Made by a program: the position numbers and the translations under genes. DNA of 64,000 bases from Beta vulgaris subsp. vulgaris (lineage: Eukaryota; Streptophyta; Magnoliopsida; Caryophyllales; Amaranthaceae), in assembly GCF_026745355.1 (NCBI RefSeq), contig NC_079202.1:41783646-41847645 (forward strand), given 5' to 3'. How positions within the stretch are numbered: position 1 is the stretch's first letter; every line of letters starts with the position of its first letter. The notes beneath the pieces are model-generated. The model searched no databases. It had not been told where the DNA came from and was given only the letters and a program-made list of their open reading frames with translations. Of the stretch, positions 44,701-55,507 are shown in pieces.

Positions 44701-45825
44701 TTTTATGTTGGCCTGGTGTTCTCTGTGTAGTATGTTCGAGTAGTTGCATGTCTATATGTCAAAGTCTAGGGACGGCGATTTGGAAGTAGAAGTAGGAGGT
44801 TGATGCTGGATCCGACATTCGCGATCAGTTATGTAATGTGGTTAGTTAGTGTAATAACAACAAAGATGCAAGTAACTCCTTAATACATAAATGTTTTTCC
44901 ATGTAGATAAGAGTGTTGCAAGTAGAAGGAGACAACTGGGAAAGTGTCGATAGGATTATCCAGTCGTGCATCAAGAACACGGAAGTTCCTTCATCTGTTA
45001 GGATAAGTGTGGTATGTACAAACTCATAACCCTTTGACAACGAAGAAGATGGAATATTGAAATGTTCAGAAACTCATTTACAGGTTTTTGTCCCTGTTAT
45101 TGAAGAAGGTCATTGGTGGTGTGCCGCCTTCTCGGTAAACAGGGAAGAGGTGATGATGGTCATAGACTCCTTGGAAACAAAAGCAGCTGCAGACATGCAT
45201 CACCTATCACTAGAAAAATTGGTACACTTGATTTCTACATTATGCTAATAATTACAAATATACATTATGCATTATACATTATACTAATATATGTGGACAG
45301 TGCCACGCGATGGACCGATATTTTAGTGTTGTCGACAGTTCCTGGGAGATTGGGAACATGAGGAGATGGCCGCGTTCGACGCTTAAAATGAAGCAGCAGT
45401 CGGACTCGTAAGTTTATCTTAATTAGTTTATGATGCCAGCCATTGATGTGAAATAATAATTTATATTTTGTTGTATTGCGGAGTTTACATGTTAGCTATC
45501 AAGCACAATGCTGATCGTTTTGTCGAGACTGTACAATTGGTAATTTTACGTTAATTCGTACATACATTCAACTAAGGGAAGAGGTTTATGTGTAAATAAG
45601 GTTGTAATATATTATGAAATGGCGCAGGGAAACATTATGGAAGAGCGTAAATGGTTGCTATGTGAGGATGTCATGTGCGACTTCAACGAGGCCCGCCAAA
45701 AGTGTGAAGGCTTTGATGTCCTCTTTGTGAGGATGTGCTTTACTGTCAAGTGTTGTACATTCGGTTGGGAATCGTTTGGTTATGATTTTTACATATTTGA
45801 ACGTTGGGATTGGGTTTGGTTATGA
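41780..45825 (+). pseudogene. Ulp1-type (SUMO protease-like) gene of the Mutator-like element
   Basis: A multi-exon gene on +. Likely exons: 41780-41789 (starts MVEG), 42146-42195, then acidic and basic exons near 42280-42340, 42427-42490 and 42572-42650, the main exon to about 43377 (ERKKRLVADMGFPGLLHF, then the VHWVLGIPIGP stretch), 43500-43639, 43730-44514, and C48-type C-terminal exons. The catalytic region shows HW in EEGHWWCAAFS (about 45107), Asp in MVIDSL, an upstream KQQSDS (about 45390), and Cys in CGVYMLAIKH (about 45477), separated by an intron whose acceptor is not clear. Breaks: one extra T near 43275 (frameshift) and TAG at 43895-43897. Ulp1-like genes are known passengers of some plant MULEs; the substrate is unknown. 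Confidence 0.7.
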
Positions 45826-46129
45826 TTTGTATAGTTTTTCACATTGGGATTGGGTATTGTTAGGCAGTTACTTTGAGTTCAGTATAATTGGGCTTTGTTC
45901 GCAAGTGTTTATAGTGTTGTACATTTGGTTGGGCAAATTATGGTAGGGTTATGATTTTTGCACATTGTGATGGCTAGTGTTTTGCACATTGGGATGGCTA
46001 GTGTTTTGGAATGGGACTAAGCATGGCAGTGAATTATCGACAATTTTTTGTTAGAATTTGATATTATTGACTTATGAGTTGTGTGCACTTTTTCGTGATA
46101 TTTTTGTTATGATACTTTTGTTAATATAT
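45826..46129. other. 3' flank of the Ulp1-type gene
   Basis: Contains short direct repeats (GGTTATGATTT, CACATTGGGATTGG, GCTAGTGTTTTG) but no coding sequence; probably its 3' untranslated region. Confidence 0.4.
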
Positions 46130-46735
46130 GTTGTGAATAATATTGAGTTATGAATAATATTTAAGACTGTTATGAATCCAAGAACAGAAGTTATGAATCC
46201 ATGAACAGAAGTTATGAATCCATGAACAGTAGTTGTGAATCCATGAACACTACCTTGAAACCAGTGAACACTTGTTATGAATCAATGAACACTAGTTGTG
46301 AATCAATGAACACTTGTTATGAATCCATGAACTCATATTGAAACTTGAATCCATGAACACAAGTTATGAATCAATATTGAGTTATATATAATATTTAAGA
46401 CTGTTATGAATCCAAGAACAGAAGTTATGAATCCATGAACAGAAGTTATGAATCCATGAACACTACCTTGAAACCAGTGAACACTTGTTATGAATCAATG
46501 AACACTAGTTGTGAATCAATGAACACTTGTTATGAATCCATGAACTCATATTGAAACTTGAATCCATGAACACAAGTTATGAATCCATGAACACTAGTTA
46601 TGAATCCATGAAGACTATTTGAGACTGTTATGAATCCAAGAACAGAAGTTATGAATCCATGAACACTAGCTGTGAATCCATGAACACTAGCTGTGAATCC
46701 ATGAACACAAGTTATGAATCCATGAATAGTGTTTA
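46130..46735. repeat. Minisatellite, GTTATGAATCCATGAACACTA-type units
   Basis: Units of about 22-24 bp repeat for about 600 bp. A higher-order duplication is visible: the block from TATTGAGTTATGAATAATATT (46139) recurs from about 46374 with the same order of variant units. Confidence 0.9.
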
Positions 46736-46742
46736 CGGTTGC

Positions 46743-46916
<174 letters not shown>

Positions 46917-47298
46917 CAATAATAATCTTAACTAGAAGACAGTAGTTCGCACGACGACAAAGTAGTTACAAAATAGTCGTTCCACGACGACGACGACAAA
47001 CTAGTTACTAAATACTTGTTACAGAATAAGTTTATCCCACGACGACGACAAAGTTCTTGTTCCACATCAAATTTGATAATCCGTTTTTTCTTCACGTTCT
47101 TCCTGCAAAAGCCTCTTCCTCATACAGGTGTTATGTTTAGACTATAATAATGCAACCATCAGTGACATTTTATGACATTAATGAGAATGGAAATAAAATA
47201 GAGTACGTTAATTAACTTATTCGTGCAATAATAATATAAAAAACAGTGATATGAAACGTACCTTGACATCAACCACGAATTGCGCGTGGGCGCCACCC
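46917..47298. other. Spacer right of the AAT array
   Basis: Holds a small cluster of ACGACGACGACAAA / AGTAGTTAC words (46950-47060). No gene is supported. Confidence 0.4.
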
Positions 47299-48110
47299 TC
47301 AGCCATGCGGACATCCACATCGACGTTGTTTCCACACCACATCACAACCACCCCCCCCCCCCCAAATTCCAACGCCGTTGACGCACTCAAACTTCATGGA
47401 CGTGCATGGTATTGCATGAACCTCCGCAAACTCATGGTCGGTCACCCTTGTTTCTAGTAGAACCATTACCACCGGTTGATGGACACCGAAGATAGTCCAG
47501 AAATGAGATACGAAACTAGGCCTTGCACAACCCCTAACACTCCAAACTAAAAGTGGGGTGTGTGGGGGTAAAGGGTTAAGCTCACTGATGCCCCCCCTTA
47601 GTCGGACCATAGTGAAGTGCCACTCCTCCTCTCTCCTAACGCGCGTACCAGAAAACATGGTTATTCGTATGTGTGACATTGGTGCCATGATGTGCATCAC
47701 ATGAAGGTCGTGTACGTAACAGGCCATGAGAACTTGAACGACCTGAGTTCTCATCAAGTATGTGAAACCTGATTCAGGAATGGTGAATTTTGGGTCCACA
47801 ATGTACCTAGCAAAATCAGGCACAATCGTTTTACTTCCTTCCTCATTTAGCCTGCATATACTCCAATCTATGAACACCTTGAATGCATCTAGTACCTTAA
47901 TAAGATCACTTATTTAGGTAGGTGACCAATCCTGGCCGGAGTCGATGCTTCTTACATCTTCAGGGGACTGTATAAAGTGCAATCAGGAAAATCACGTCGA
48001 GGATTACAAATAATCTTCCTCAGTTTCCACGGGGTTGCATCAACTTCCCCAAAATAGGAGTGGTCCCTCCAATAATTAATTTTGTTGAAATCTAATTCCG
48101 ACTTTCTAAT
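47299..48110 (-). pseudogene. Unknown coding fragment fused to LINE endonuclease-like start
   Basis: On - an open frame runs from 47877 to 47299. Its last part (LLVWSVRGCARPSFVSHF, VVMVLLETRVTD, then a Gly run where GFAGGIW-like sequence is expected) resembles the N-terminus of plant LINE endonucleases; a 14-base C run (about 47348-47361 on +) marks a slipped site. The first part (DAFKVFIDWSICRLNEEGSK, YLMRTQVVQVLMACYVHDLH) belongs to no family I recognise; related open sequence continues upstream to about 48110 (NYWRDHSYFGEVDATPWKL) with a stop. It could be a captured gene piece. Confidence 0.45.
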
Positions 48111-49094
48111 GGGTGGGGGATGGCATATATGGTTGACCTAGTTGAACATTCGGTGAAGGACCACCCTGTTGGTGGTTCCATGTTGGGGGAAAGGTTTGCA
48201 TATTATGCCATGAGTTTGAAGTTAGATGGTAATAAGTTTATTGTGGACATAAAATAGGATTCACTATGGAGTCAACATATTTGCAGTTAGATGGAGTAAT
48301 ATATAATAATATTACACACTTGTTTGCAGCGCACGAGTAATACCATGCTGAAGTTAAAAGAAATTGTATTCACCATGTACAAGATGAAAGAAATTGTGTT
48401 CACCAAATATACAAAAGTTGTTGAACGAACTATTAGGTATGAGTGTTGCATAATAGTTTGTACTCATGTAATTCGAATTATTTTGTCCGCATGTAATTCC
48501 AATTATTTTAGTTATTACTGGCATTAATATGAACGAAGTTAGTTTTCAAGAATAATAAGAAGTAAATTAGTTTTGATGAATTCTAGTTTTAATTATGTGT
48601 AATGTATGAATTTACATGAATATTCCGTTTTGTATTAATGTTTATCAATTATTGTATTACGTGTTTAGTTTATTTATGTCGTTTAACAATTATTGTTAGT
48701 GTATTAAGTACTTTATTAGTGTATTAAGTACTTTATTTGTGTATTAAGTATTTTACTACTGTATTAAGTAAGAAAAGGATGAAGACCATATTACGTTTAA
48801 CATCTTCAGTACTTTAGTTTTGTATTGTTTTTCTCATGTTTTGTATTTTATTTTATCAGTTTTTCATTACTATGTACAAAACAAGTACAAAGTACTTCCC
48901 AATGTTGTCGACATAAAGCAAATTTGCGTCTGCAAATGGGTTTGTAGTCCCATCAGTCGAAACCTACGAAGCCTATGAGATGCCTATGAGATGCCAACTG
49001 GATTTAATGGAAATGGGAAGTTGTTTGAAGTCCATTGTCCATTGCCCGTTGAACTTTTCTTTATATATACTTATTAATTTACGTTCAAGATTAT
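48111..49094. other. Spacer inside the Mutator-like element
   Basis: AT-rich with short direct repeats (TGTATTAAGTACTTTAT around 48695-48765; GAAATTGTGTTCACCA around 48360-48410; CCTATGAGATG around 48971-48992). No supported gene. Confidence 0.5.
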
Positions 49095-49151
49095 ATGGGT
49101 CTTAACCAACTAAGGCCCATTAAACTTTTAACAAACCCATCTTCATCAATT

Positions 49152-49998
49152 ATGGCAACAACACAACCCATCCCACAACCAATGCCAACAAACCTACTAA
49201 CCTTGAAGCCGTTTCAAAAGAAAATTATTGTGGGATGCAAAGGGATCGTCACCATGTTAGGAGGTGGCTTCCCAACCGGTATGATCATCGAGCTTTTTGG
49301 GGAAAGTGCATCGGGAAAAACACAAATTTGCTGACAACTATCATTGTTGTGCCAACTCCCACCATCATGTGGTGGTTTATTTGGATCATGCATTTACATA
49401 CATTCCTATAGCAAGTTCCTAGCAAAACGACTTGTTCAAATTGCAAATTACATGAAGGAGAACTATATAAACGACAGTAAGTACATTAACGTTGATGATG
49501 TAAGGGTCATGCGAGTTGATAATCCACCAGATATTTTGACGACAATTAAAACAATTAGTACATTATGCAACCAAGCCGAACAATCACCCCGCAACGTGCG
49601 TTTAATTATCGTTGACTCAATTGCATCTATTTTCCAATGTGCATTCAACACTAACCATGAAGGCATGACTACAAGGGAGAAACTGTTTTTCAAAGTAACA
49701 ACTGAGTTAGAGGAGCTGTACATAAGTACAATGCAGTTGTGGTATGCACTAATGAAGTTCAAGCTTGTTTCAACAACACACACAATACGAACAATATTCG
49801 TCTTTTAACATCTGGAATACAAGTGGAACCAGCTCTTGGTCTGTCTTGGTCCAACTGCATCAATAAACGGTTTTTGTTGGGATTCACATTACCAATGGTG
49901 AACGAATTCGATAAATCCGTACAATTATGTATCCCTATCTCGGAGATTGTATTACAAATTTTAAAATTACTAGAGGAGGGGTTGAAGATCTAATGTAG
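49152..49998 (+). pseudogene. XRCC3: XRCC3-like (RAD51 paralogue) retrocopy
   Basis: XRCC3 acts with RAD51C in homologous recombination. From ATG 49152 the reading follows plant XRCC3 order without introns: LGGGFPTGMIIELFGESASGKTQ-type Walker A region (key part GESASGKTQ), a TGA at 49332-49334 where Cys/Leu is expected, QLSLLCQLPPSCGGLFGS, Walker B-like LIIVDSIASIFQ, a one-base loss near 49725 before AVVVCTNEVQA, NNIRLLTSGIQ, ALGLSWSNCIN, another frameshift near 49925, then the C-terminal FKITRGGVED and TAG at 49996. No introns plus three lesions suggest a processed pseudogene; no poly(A) remnant is seen. Assignment to XRCC3 rather than another paralogue rests on ALGLSW and the C-terminus. 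Confidence 0.7.
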
Positions 49999-50201
49999 CA
50001 ATTACATGTAACATACTAAGTCTGTCATGAATTTCAATCCAGTGTTCCAACTAGCACTCTTTCTTCCAACTAGCACTCTTTGTCGAAGAACTCTCTGTAT
50101 TGAAAAACCTATGAGCCTACGTTAAACGAATTAGTATTACTCATAATGCTACACATAAAAACATAAACTATAATTAAGAACCAACACGATACTATTGGTA
50201 C

Positions 50202-53200
50202 CTCACTAGTAGGCCACAACTGCATCTCCAAAGGTGGTGATCGATGTACGTAATCCAAATCCTGTAATGAACAACGACCTTGCTCAATGCTAATTTTTTG
50301 TAATATCATACTTTTGCAACAACACCATTATAATTTTTTGCAAAACCATCAAGTTCAATAAATTTTAGTCTTACTAAATACCTGAGGGGGGATCTGCACT
50401 CTCCTTGCGTTTCACTCCTTTCCCTTTCCCCTTCTTAGGTGCTTGTTGCTTCTTCTTAGTACCTTCCTCATTCTTCCCTTCATCATTCTTTCCCTTCGCA
50501 TTCTTGGCCTTTTCAACGCATGACTTAATTCTACCTGCCCGTTTAGTTTTTTTTTTCCTATGGGGGTCTTCAACCGGGACAACAGGAACATCTATGAGAC
50601 TGCCTTCACATTCATTTGGGGACTTCTCTACCCTATTACAACTGCCAACTCCTACATAGCCATTTGCCTACTGCACCCATTGTGTGTTACCGACAGAAGT
50701 AGGAGTGCAATCTTTCAACCTCATACCAGCTATTTTCATGGAATGCTGTTCATTTAGGTGTATGTTCAGTACTTGGAGAGTCTCCAACACAGTGTGAACA
50801 TCACCATAGTTAGCCACCTTTAAGCAGATTGGGTCAAAAACCACCATCATTCTATCATAGTTCTGCACTTCATCTGTCTTTGAGGGATCGTGATAAGCTA
50901 CCTTTACCATTGTATGCTTCCGGAATACATCTTTCCGCCATCGTCGTAGTATGTACTTTTCAGGTATCCCCTTTATTTTCGACTTATTATATAACGATAT
51001 TATATGCCTACATAAGATTCCCGCAGACTCAAACAACTTGCATTCACTAGTAGAATAAATGCTATTTGCTGCGGTAATATTGCTGCGGTTTTACCTATAC
51101 GCAGCAATATAACATGCAAAAGAAAACAAAAAATAGAAATTGACAATATTGCTGCGGTTTCCCGCCAAAAATCGCAGCAATATTGTCTAACGGATACTTT
51201 TTAAAATAAAGTGGGGCCTTAAACAACAAATATTGCTGCGGTTTCCACGTAGGACCGCAGCAATATATTAAAATAATTTTCAAAATTATTATTTTAATAT
51301 ATTGCTGCGGTTCCTTATGAAAACCGCAGCAATATTGTCATTAGGGTTAAATAAAACTAAGGCGCGTTTCCCTCTCAGTTCACTCTCACTTGCTTCCTCT
51401 CACTTGCTTCCTCGGCCGTTTCATTTCTCACCCTCTCCTTCCTCTCACCTTCGTTTCCTCTAAACCTTCGTTTCCTCTAAACCTTCGTTTCCTCTCACCT
51501 TCGTTCCACAAAAAAAAAAATCACCTTCGTTTCCTCTAAACCTTCGTTTCCTCTCACCTTCATTCCACCAAAAATAAACATCAACCCATGGGAACTCTCA
51601 GTCCACAACCACAAACCTCACCTTCACAATTCAAGTTCTGGTGCGGTGACGCCACCAACGTCTCCAACGTCTCTCGTTGTTACTTGTCGGGAACCGCAAA
51701 CGCTCCAACCTTTTCCCCGTCGACGTGGTTTGATCTAATTTCGTCGTTACTTGTCGGGAACCGCAAACGCAGCAATTTCAAGGTCGGAAATTCGAAATCA
51801 AGGTGAACTTATTTCTTCAATTTGCTGTTTTTGTTTTGCAATTTATTCTGATCTAATTTCGATGAGGTTTGGCTGATGATTTTGTTGGATTCTCTCTCAG
51901 TTCACCTTCACCCTTCCCATTTCGTCGTCCTTTCTTCGTCGTCCGTCGTCGTTTCTTCGTCGGTCGTCGACGTGTTCGCATTAGAGCAGCGGTGGTTCGA
52001 TTACCAGATTCGCGCACATCAAATCATCATCAACCACCAACACAACGACAATGAACAATAGGATTGTGGATTTTTAGTTTTTTTAGATCTAATATTTGAT
52101 GTTTTTTTCGCTGTTTCTAGCAAGCAGATCTGAATTTCAGTTTCTTATTTTTTTTGTTTTTATTATAATTTTTGTAATTAGTAAGTTGTAATGTTGTTTT
52201 TTATATTAATGAGATCTATGTTGTTTTTATTGTTAGATTAATTGCATGGTTTTAATCTTTCAAATTTAATTTTGAAATGCAAAAAAAAAAAAAATTTTTT
52301 TTTTTGCCATATAAGTTCCTATTGCTGCGGTTTTGGCCTAAAAACCGCAGCAATATACTCTTTTAAATTGATAACACATAATAATATTGCTGCGGTTTGG
52401 CCTAAAAACCGCAGCAATATTATTAATACCTATTGCTGCCCTCTTAATTGATGCGCGCCCAAATCCGCAGCAAGAGGGCACTTTTTAACCGCAGCAAATA
52501 GCATTTATTCTACTAGTGATTCACACTTAGCTTTCGTCGTCTCCATGTCTATAAGAACAACATATTCGCAATTCCTATCAAGCGGCACCTCATTTTTAGT
52601 GTCCTTGCAAACCACCCAAACCCTATCCTCATACGTATGTTCAACCAAATCCTCTCCAACATCCTGCTTACCAGTCCATTCAAGGTATAACACCTTCAAA
52701 CATTCATTTTGTATCTCCCTAAATATAACATCGGTGTACAACATTTGGAGCACAATCTCCGTCTTGAAAGTTGTGACAGTAACACGGAGATACCTTGAAC
52801 TATTTGCATCAGCTTCCATCTCCGCATTTGCTCTTGATTCCATCGCGTTGCAATATTGTTCAGCAAACTCGCATAATTTTGTGGTTTTGTGAACATACCC
52901 ATCGAAAAAGTTATGGATGCTCTCACACCTTTGGGTTGTCTTCATTCCCGCCCAAAATAGATGCCTCATGTAAGCAGGAACCCACATATCTCTTTCCCGA
53001 AACAAACCTGCAGAGTCAAACTTTTAAACTAATGCAGGCACATAACATGCAGTACTACATTTCACTTTTCACTACTTACAACATAAACTCCATATCCTAT
53101 TTATAGTACTAAATCACGCATACACTACTTACAACATAAACTCCATATCCTATTGATAGTACTAAACCACACATACAACATAAACTATAAAATTTCACTT

Positions 53201-54837
53201 TATATCTAAATGTAAGTTGATAATTTGACTTAACAAACATACCTTGAAGCCATTCATCATCACTTAGCTCATACTTATCTATCGCACAAAGCCAACTCCT
53301 CTCAAAACTTCAGGCCTTACACTCTCGTATATGGCTTTCGTCAATGCTTCCTTCAAATCTTTGTAATTAGCATATGATGAACCAAGCTTCTTCCCAAATT
53401 TCATCATGATGTGCCAAATGCACCATCGGTGTACAGACTCTGGCATAGCATTGCGAAGGGCCTTCCTTATAGCAGCATCTTGGTCTGTCCATATTTCAAT
53501 GGGTGCCTTACCCCCCATGCAAAGCAACCATGTGCTAAAGACCCACTCATAAGTCTCTGCATCTTCGTGCGATACTAGCGCACAACCAAGCAATATGCTC
53601 TGCCCATGGTGGTTCACTCCAACAAAGTTTGCAAAAAGGTAATTCATAATCATTTGTCAAATATGTCGCATCGAAACACACAATGTCACAAAATTCTTCG
53701 TATGCCACCCTCGACCTAGCGTCAACCCAAAGCACATCCTTCAAATACCCTTTATCGTCAAGTCGATGAATGTGGAAAAAATTTTGATTGTCAGCTGCCA
53801 TCTTGTTAAAGTACATTAGCATCGCATTTGCATCTCCGGGCCCAAGTTTCAACTTCCGTTCCTTGGCAACCATATTCCTAAGATCTCTCTCTGTGATAAC
53901 CATATTCTCAATACCATTTCGGTCACGCGCTAAGCTATTATGAATCTGTGATATTCTAACGCCAACAACATGATCATTAAACAATCGCCTTCTCACGGCG
54001 CAACTCACCTCCTCCTTCCTAAACATGCTAATGAACCTCGATTTGCTTGGTGTTGGATTATGGTTCACATGATCCAAAACGATCCTCTTCACTACCCATT
54101 CCCCCCCTTCATTACATGCAGCATACATCATAACAGGGCAATTGCATTTCTTAGACTTCCTAATTGGCACTTCTACACCTTTACGTCCAACCGCAACCCG
54201 CCCCTTCAATGTTCGTTTCAAGTCAGGTTTACCATTACACTCACATTTCCAAGTGTAATTCCTAAACTCCTTCCTAACTTCTGCACCGCTAACCCCTTTA
54301 CCTTTCACACCTCCTTTCTTCAAAGACCCAGCCGCCCTAATTACACCAAAACCTTCCTACTTTCCATATCTCCTAAAATAATCATCAGCATATTCCCATG
54401 TGCCAAATACCATACCAACTGTAGGGGGTTGAACAACAGTGTTTGACCCACAACTATGAGGATCAGGTGTCTCAATAACAGCCAATTCATCATTATCAGG
54501 ACAATTCAAATCCTGCAAGGATTTTTATATAAGATCCACACTTCAATAGGACAACAACTTATGTATGGCAATTTAAATATTATATTTTCCCTAATTACTA
54601 TACCAATTTAATGCTACATGAAGTTATTACAATAGAAACAAATACGCTTTACAATTATTCGCTGCAAGATAAAATCACATTTTTTTCCTACTTCAATAAA
54701 TGAATTTATTCCTACCATTACATAATTAATTACTACCACGCAGATAACAAATTAATTTTATTACAAATTCTACTTACCTCCGGAAATGTGGGAACTGCAT
54801 CTTCACCTGCGCAAATGTCCTTCACTACCGATTCCAT
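50202..54837 (-). pseudogene. FAR1/MURA-type transposase gene, interrupted by a CACTA element
   Basis: FAR1-related proteins descend from MULE transposases. Exon 1: 54837-54778 (MESVVKDICAGE...). Exon 2: 54512-53243, with the FAR1 DNA-binding domain (YADDYFRRYGK, in-frame TAG 54359-54357, then EGFGVIRA; Cys residues in WKCECNG and KKCNCPV) and the MULE DDE domain (CFDATYLTN, IWTDQDAAI, HRWCIWHIMMKFGKKL). Two frameshifts are visible: an extra T near 53640 and a lost base near 53295. Exon 3 starts at 53007 (FRERDMWVPAYMRHLFWAG) and ends in the SWIM zinc finger, which is split by the CACTA element at 51045-52518 and resumes at 51044 (KLFESAGILCRH). Another TAG is at 50670-50668, then a Lys-rich tail to 50382 and a possible exon 50261-50202. 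Inactive. Confidence 0.85.
51045..52518. mobile_element. Non-autonomous CACTA element
   Basis: 1474 bp, TIR CACTAGTAGAATAAATGCTA followed by TTTGCTGCGG at both ends (at least 30 bp identical), 3-bp target duplication ATT (51042-51044, 52519-52521). Subterminal ATTGCTGCGGTTT motifs in both orientations occur at about 51075, 51150, 51230, 51300, 52320 and 52385. The interior (51360-52260) has CACCTTCGTTTCCTCTAAA tandem words and small open frames without recognised domains; no transposase. Confidence 0.92.
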
Positions 54838-55140
54838 AGCGCCCTAACTGCTAGATCAATGTGATTTTTGAATTAACTACGTCCTAATTAACAATTCTCC
54901 ATTCCTCATTTTGTTTACCTTCTCTATAAAATCTACAAAAATTCTTTATCTTTCATCTTCTAATTATTCTGGAGATTTTCTTATTTTTCTGGAGATTTTC
55001 TCTCACAAGCTCTGTTCTCTAGTTTTAATATACATATTGTTGTTGGTTAACGACGTTAATCGAACGTTACAAACATTTCATTCCCCCCTTTACTTATGGG
55101 ACCACACCAAATACTTTTATTGTGGATATATTTATTTAAT
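54838..55140. promoter_or_regulatory. Upstream region of the FAR1-type gene
   Basis: Between the start codon (54837) and the right TIR. AT-rich with two copies of ATTCTGGAGATTTTCTTAT-like sequence (54966-54998). Promoter function is inferred only from position; in MuDR-like elements the TIR holds the promoter. Confidence 0.4.
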
Positions 55141-55203
55141 CCCTGATAGATGTTTTGTTGCATATATCAATTATACGTTTATCATTTCTCCTTCAGTACG
55201 GCA
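55141..55203 (-). repeat. Right TIR of the large Mutator-like element
   Basis: CCCTGATAGATGTTTTGTTG through ATCATTTCT, inverted partner of 41467-41515; the outer part CTTCAGTACGGCA pairs with TGCCGCTTCACTG on the left. Confidence 0.85.
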
Positions 55204-55507
55204 ACTCTCACCTGTTTAGAAAATACGAATTTTCATCTTTCATCATTAATGTACTTTCTTTTAACTCGAACAAATTTTTCACAATTTCTTTTACCCTTCA
55301 TAATTAGCAAGTTACTTTTGGTTACCTTTATATCACCATCTTTGGCACTACAACAATAGCAAAAATCATTAAACCTCACTAAGAATTATATAGTTACCAA
55401 TTCTTAGTACGTATCTTACATTCCCGAAAGTCCTTGTTGTACCATCTTGCATATTTTTATCAATTCACCAAAAATTTAACTTTTCCTTGATTAGGTAAGA
55501 TCAAAGA
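55204..55507 (-). pseudogene. Copia pol fragment before the integrase
   Basis: On - the sequence reads MQDGTTRTFGNVRYVLRIGN, then KDGDIKVTKSNLLIMKGKRN, in broken frames, the pattern that follows the protease in Copia polyproteins (run-up to the GAG-pre-integrase domain). It continues the protease start at 57018-57096 across the inserted GGCGGA element and ends at the Mutator-like TIR. Confidence 0.6.

Noticed and set aside
49152..49998. Functional RAD51-family gene
   Set aside because: A TGA at 49332 directly after Walker A and two frameshifts rule out a full product.
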